A stretch of DNA of 64,000 nt, taken from the NCBI RefSeq assembly GCF_947090785.1, contig NZ_OX352320.1:4391001-4455000 (forward strand). Reading direction: 5' to 3'. Within the stretch, counting starts at the first letter, position 1; each line of letters starts with the position of its first letter. Positions 60,690-64,000 of the stretch are shown in pieces. A program made the position numbers and the translations under genes. Origin of the DNA: Rheinheimera sp. MM224. GTDB lineage: Bacteria > Pseudomonadota > Gammaproteobacteria > Enterobacterales > Alteromonadaceae. Under the pieces are notes generated by a model. The model searched no databases, was not told where the DNA came from, and saw nothing but the letters and a program-made list of their open reading frames with translations.

Positions 60690-60769
60690 GTAGGGGCCGT
60701 GGCTTGTCCCGGCCCTTTCCATCCGTACCGCGGTATCATTAGACGGGCGGGTACAAGACCCGTCCCTAC
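60690..60769. repeat. REP-like inverted repeat pair 2
   Basis: GTAGGGGCCGTGGCTTGTCCCGGCCC (60690 onward) and GACGGGCGGGTACAAGACCCGTCCCTAC (60742-60769) are inverted relatives facing each other, as in a BIME. The element sits between the convergent DUF6445 and esterase genes. Together with the pair at 56517 it brackets the four-gene module. Confidence 0.75.
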
Positions 60770-60773
60770 GGAT

Positions 60774-62693
60774 TCATTTCATTATTTTTGCTTCAAAAGG
60801 TCCTGCGGGTAGACCTTCGCTATTAAAAAGTACCGCCTCTGGATTATCAGCCCAGGCATAACGCACTTTGACCGGAGCGTTGATATCAGGGTGTGACAAC
60901 AGCAATTGCTGATCTTTGAGCTGAACTTGTGCCCAACGATACTGACCATCTGCGCCAGCTATAGCAAAGCTGTTGCCTGTGCCTTTCAGCACTAAGCTTT
61001 TACCGCTGTGATTAAAGCTGAGTTTGAGCTGCGAGCCTTCAGCCATCACAGACTCCAATTCAGGCCCCTGATACCCGACCTTTTCACCCAAAGCCACGGC
61101 ACGGGCTGCTAATGCCAGCCGCTGGCCTAAGGTCTTTTTATCGACCGGGTGAATATCATTCCATTCGCCTTTATCGATGGCCACTACCATAGCTGTATTG
61201 GCTTCAGATAAGCTTTGACGCTGTGCTTCGCGTAAACCTGCCCAGGAACTTTCTACAGGCGCAGGAGTTTTCTCCAGGTAATTAGCCAGTTGTACAAATA
61301 AAAACGGGAACTGATTTTGCTGACCTGTGCCTTGTGCCCACTTAGCCCGCCAATCGCGGATCATGGTAGTAAAACGTGGTTGATAGTCCGCATAAGCACC
61401 CACATTAGATTCGCCCTGATACCAAATCACACCTTTAATAGGCAAAGAGGTTAAAGGGGCCAATAAACCATTGTATAAACCTAGCGGTTTCCAGCGGATA
61501 AAAGTATCGCCCGGCAAATTCTGAGCCGCAGCTGCGGTTTGCATTTTCCATTGGCCAGTCAAAGGCAACGGATTAGCATCTGTACCTATCCAATAAGGCT
61601 TATCCGGTATCAGACCGGTTTTACCATTAGTGGCAGTCACCCGTACTGCAATCAGGTTAGTGCCGGCTTTCAGCGCTCCGGCAGGCAACTCATAACGGCG
61701 TGGCGGATACATATAAGTGGTATTGCCCACTTGTTTGCCATTGATATAAACCTCGTCGGCATCCACTATCGAGCCCAAACGTAAAATGTTGGCCTCTTTT
61801 GCTTGTGCTGCTGTCAGCTCTATTGTTTTACGTAGCCACCAGACACCGGTAAAAGGCTCTGGTCTGAAGCCGGGCACGCTAAAGTTTTGCCAGTTGCTGT
61901 CATCTAAAGTTTCGCTGTACCAGGGCGTTTTACTGGTTAAACCCGGGTCACGGCGTTGTAAATCACCATACCATTGATCGTTTTTGCTTTTATCAGCCGC
62001 TGTGATGGACCGAATTAACTGGTCATCACGAAATTTAATGCCTTCTGCCAAAGCTTCAGGAAAAGGACGCAGCGCTTCTTCACTCATCCAGGCTTCGACA
62101 GGCGAGCCGCCCAGAGCATTATTTAAAATACCGATCGGCACGCCGTTATGCTGAAACAGGTCCCGACCAAAATAAAAGGCCAAAGCAGAGAAGTTATCTA
62201 TGCTTTGTGGGCTGGCAGAAACCCATTCACCGCCGCTGAAATCCTGCTGTGGTGTTTTAAAATTGTATTCTTGCGGCACCTTAAACTGGCGGATAAGCGG
62301 GTAGTTGGCGCTGGTTAAATCTTCTGGATACGCCTCAGCCACCCTGATCATTTCCAGTTCCATATTGGACTGGCCAGACGCCACCCAAACATCACCAAAA
62401 TAAATATCTTTCAGCTCAATTAGGTTTCGGCCTTTAAAACTTAATTGATGTGGCCCACCGGCCTGCTGCGCTGGTAATTGCAGTATCCAGCGACCCTCTT
62501 TTGTTTTGACCTGCCCTACTAACTGACCATTAAAACGCACTTCAACGGTTTCATCCGCGGCAGCCCAGCCCCACAGTGGAATGGCCGTATCACGCTGCAA
62601 TACCATGCCTTCGCCAATCAACTTAGGCAGACGAATATCAGCGTGGGCCAAAGGGCTTAGCAGTAAAGCGGCGGTTAGTAAGAGTCTTAACAT
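60774..62693 (-). CDS. Sialate O-acetylesterase-family esterase, exported
   Basis: SGNH-type carbohydrate O-acetylesterase of 639 residues with Sec signal peptide ending LAHA (about 18). The first SGNH block reads VASGQSNMELEMIR (catalytic-type Ser), a galactose-binding-like insert with 'WWLRKTIEL' and 'VDADEVYINGKQVGN' lies near 260-340, and the second block has GVIWYQGESNVGAYADY and later 'DIHPVDKKTLGQRLA' (Asp-x-x-His dyad in DIHP). Family members remove acetyl groups from sialic acid, but relatives in GH clusters act on acetylated xylan or other glycans. ATG 62693 gives the intact signal. Follows the GH3 gene by 69 bases on the same strand. Confidence 0.88.
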   Translation of the reverse strand: MLRLLLTAALLLSPLAHADIRLPKLIGEGMVLQRDTAIPLWGWAAADETVEVRFNGQLVGQVKTKEGRWILQLPAQQAGGPHQLSFKGRNLIELKDIYFGDVWVASGQSNMELEMIRVAEAYPEDLTSANYPLIRQFKVPQEYNFKTPQQDFSGGEWVSASPQSIDNFSALAFYFGRDLFQHNGVPIGILNNALGGSPVEAWMSEEALRPFPEALAEGIKFRDDQLIRSITAADKSKNDQWYGDLQRRDPGLTSKTPWYSETLDDSNWQNFSVPGFRPEPFTGVWWLRKTIELTAAQAKEANILRLGSIVDADEVYINGKQVGNTTYMYPPRRYELPAGALKAGTNLIAVRVTATNGKTGLIPDKPYWIGTDANPLPLTGQWKMQTAAAAQNLPGDTFIRWKPLGLYNGLLAPLTSLPIKGVIWYQGESNVGAYADYQPRFTTMIRDWRAKWAQGTGQQNQFPFLFVQLANYLEKTPAPVESSWAGLREAQRQSLSEANTAMVVAIDKGEWNDIHPVDKKTLGQRLALAARAVALGEKVGYQGPELESVMAEGSQLKLSFNHSGKSLVLKGTGNSFAIAGADGQYRWAQVQLKDQQLLLSHPDINAPVKVRYAWADNPEAVLFNSEGLPAGPFEAKIMK

Positions 62694-62762
62694 AAAGCCT
62701 ATCCCGTTAAACACATAGATTTCGTCGGACATAGGGTCAGAGCCAAGGCTCTGACCCTGATT

Positions 62763-64000
62763 TTAGTTACCGCATTGGCCCTGGCCTTCATTTTCTGCCA
62801 GACGAACTTTAGCCAATTGCAGCTTTAAGCCTGCAGTTGCTTCCAGCACCAAAGGCTGGCTGATTTTGGTCAGATCAAAAGCGCTGTTGGCTTCAGTGAA
62901 ACAGCGAAGTGGTATCTTCACACTGTTCCAGCCTTTGCCCGCCATACCGGCAAAATAACCACTGAAATCCAGAGTAGATTTACAGTTATCACCACACTGC
63001 ATCGCCAAACTGACTTTACCAGCAGTCATAGCAACCACCTGATATTCCAGCTCCAGCGTCATATCGCCATTGGCCTGACGACTTAGATCCAGCGCCACAC
63101 CCTGAGCATGGTTTAAAGCCACAGCTGCGTCTTTGTGGAAAGTCAGTAACACTGAGTCTTCCTGTTGTAATCTGTCTGTAGCTGCTGCTTCCAAAGCCCC
63201 ACCAGCAGATTTTTGCAGCGGTTCAGTCACTACTGTCACCTGACCCTTATCCAGCAATTGCAACTGCCATGGGTTGACCGCTTTACCCGCATGCAGATAA
63301 CGACTGAAGTTCAGCACCTGATCGGCGCTGATGCCAGACTCTTCGCTGAGCTTCGCCAGTTCCGTTTTGTCGCTGTACGTCAGGCCATAACCATAAGCAA
63401 ACTGTGGTTGATAATTTTTGTCACCCAGATTCAGCAACTCGCCCGTCGCTTTGGCTGGCCAGGAGAAGGACAACTTTCCCTGAAAATCATGACGGATTTC
63501 ACCTTCCGGCGAACGGATCAGCAGATCAGCCACTGCGCCACCTTCACTGCCAGGTAAAAAGGCGGCGACAAAAGCATCGGATTGATTCAGCTCAGGATTG
63601 ACCCACAAAGGCCGGCCTGACAAAAACACCGAAACCGTTGGAATACCCAGCGCTTTTAATTCAGTCAGAATTTGCAAAGCACGACCATCATCAAAAGCCA
63701 GATGACTGCGATCGCCAACAAATTCGGCATAAGGTTCTTCACCAAAGACCACAACGGCGACATCAGGTTTGTCAGTAAAGCGGCCATTTTCGCTCAGCTC
63801 TACTTTGCCACCACCAGTTTCTACCGCCTGTTTAATACCGGCATAAATGGATTCACCATTCGGGAAATCGGTATTTTTATTGCCAGAGCCTTGCCAGCTT
63901 AAGGTCCAGCCGCCACTTTGTTTGCCAATGTGGTCGGCACCATCGCCAGCTACTAACACCTTGCTACTGGTTTTGAGTGGCAGCAGTTGTTGGTTGTTTT
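62763..64000 (-). CDS. GH3 glycosidase, C-terminal part (runs off the window)
   Basis: C-terminal part, at least 411 residues, of a family GH3 beta-glucosidase/exo-glucanase; the gene is open to the window edge, so the start and catalytic nucleophile are outside. The visible part includes the C-terminal GH3 domain: 'LLPLKTSSKVLVAGDGADHIGKQSGGWTLSWQG', EEPYAEFVGD, 'LGIPTVSVFLSGRPLWVNPEL' and 'LLNLGDKNYQPQFAYGYGLTY', followed by a galactose-binding-like extension of about 170 residues as in ExoP-type marine enzymes. Linkage is likely beta-1,3 or beta-1,4-glucan. The stop is TAA at 62763. Confidence 0.92.
   Translation of the reverse strand, partial: NNQQLLPLKTSSKVLVAGDGADHIGKQSGGWTLSWQGSGNKNTDFPNGESIYAGIKQAVETGGGKVELSENGRFTDKPDVAVVVFGEEPYAEFVGDRSHLAFDDGRALQILTELKALGIPTVSVFLSGRPLWVNPELNQSDAFVAAFLPGSEGGAVADLLIRSPEGEIRHDFQGKLSFSWPAKATGELLNLGDKNYQPQFAYGYGLTYSDKTELAKLSEESGISADQVLNFSRYLHAGKAVNPWQLQLLDKGQVTVVTEPLQKSAGGALEAAATDRLQQEDSVLLTFHKDAAVALNHAQGVALDLSRQANGDMTLELEYQVVAMTAGKVSLAMQCGDNCKSTLDFSGYFAGMAGKGWNSVKIPLRCFTEANSAFDLTKISQPLVLEATAGLKLQLAKVRLAENEGQGQCGN

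Overview
The window looks like chromosome from a marine or freshwater gammaproteobacterium of the Alteromonadales/Chromatiales type; Rheinheimera or a close relative is my best guess. The basis is the polar-flagellum genes flgA-flgM-flgN at the left edge, very large TonB-dependent receptors next to SapC / cupin / tryptophan-halogenase-like genes, several glycoside hydrolases, and moderate GC. The genus is inferred from gene content and no marker gene was available to confirm it.

Region 1 (1-1.6 kb): end of a flagellar cluster. Region 2 (1.7-30.8 kb): a large, coherent locus for high-mannose N-glycans. On the minus strand, reading from 18.6 kb down to 1.7 kb: TonB receptor, a lipoprotein with four discoidin-like domains, GlcNAc kinase, glycosylasparaginase, GH85 endo-beta-N-acetylglucosaminidase, CutC, GH2 beta-mannosidase, SSS symporter and a GH92 alpha-mannosidase. 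A LacI regulator (19-20 kb) separates this from a plus-strand arm: GH92, FHS-type sugar permease, PfkB fructokinase, AGE-type mannose isomerase/epimerase and two more GH92 enzymes. Palindromic TGTAATCGATTACA sites stand before both arms. Proposed pathway: GH85 cuts the chitobiose core, glycosylasparaginase releases the last GlcNAc from Asn, GH92s strip alpha-mannose, the cytoplasmic beta-mannosidase splits Man-GlcNAc, mannose goes through fructose to fructose-6-P and GlcNAc is phosphorylated.

Region 3 (30.8-43.9 kb): mixed housekeeping and accessory genes: acyltransferase-3 with a divergent LytTR regulator, a lipoprotein, an AtoE-type permease, a periplasmic ABM-fold protein opposite an AraC regulator, an RND efflux pair, a LysR regulator opposite two small DUF606 membrane proteins, and the remnant of an alpha/beta hydrolase.

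Region 4 (44-50.6 kb): the most unusual part. Two secreted small proteins, each with four EGKCG-type motifs followed by a pair of EF-hands, flank a two-component system, a ferric-reductase-like membrane protein, DoxX, and the maturation pair DUF692 (MNIO) and DUF2063. This is an HvfA/bufferin-like modified-peptide metallophore locus with two precursors fused to EF-hands. A direct repeat GATACA-N4-GATACA (degenerate in one case) occurs in the same orientation before both precursors and before the reductase gene, and is a candidate site for the local OmpR-type regulator.

Region 5 (50.7-53 kb): two nearly identical ohr-type peroxidase genes flank an SDR protein lacking its catalytic Tyr and a small tautomerase; the copies show a gene-conversion pattern. 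Region 6 (53.4-64 kb): TonB receptor, SapC, JmjC/cupin, flavin halogenase-like and DUF6445 genes, the last four bracketed by two REP-like inverted repeat pairs, then a sialate-O-acetylesterase family protein and the C-terminal part of a GH3 enzyme cut by the window edge.
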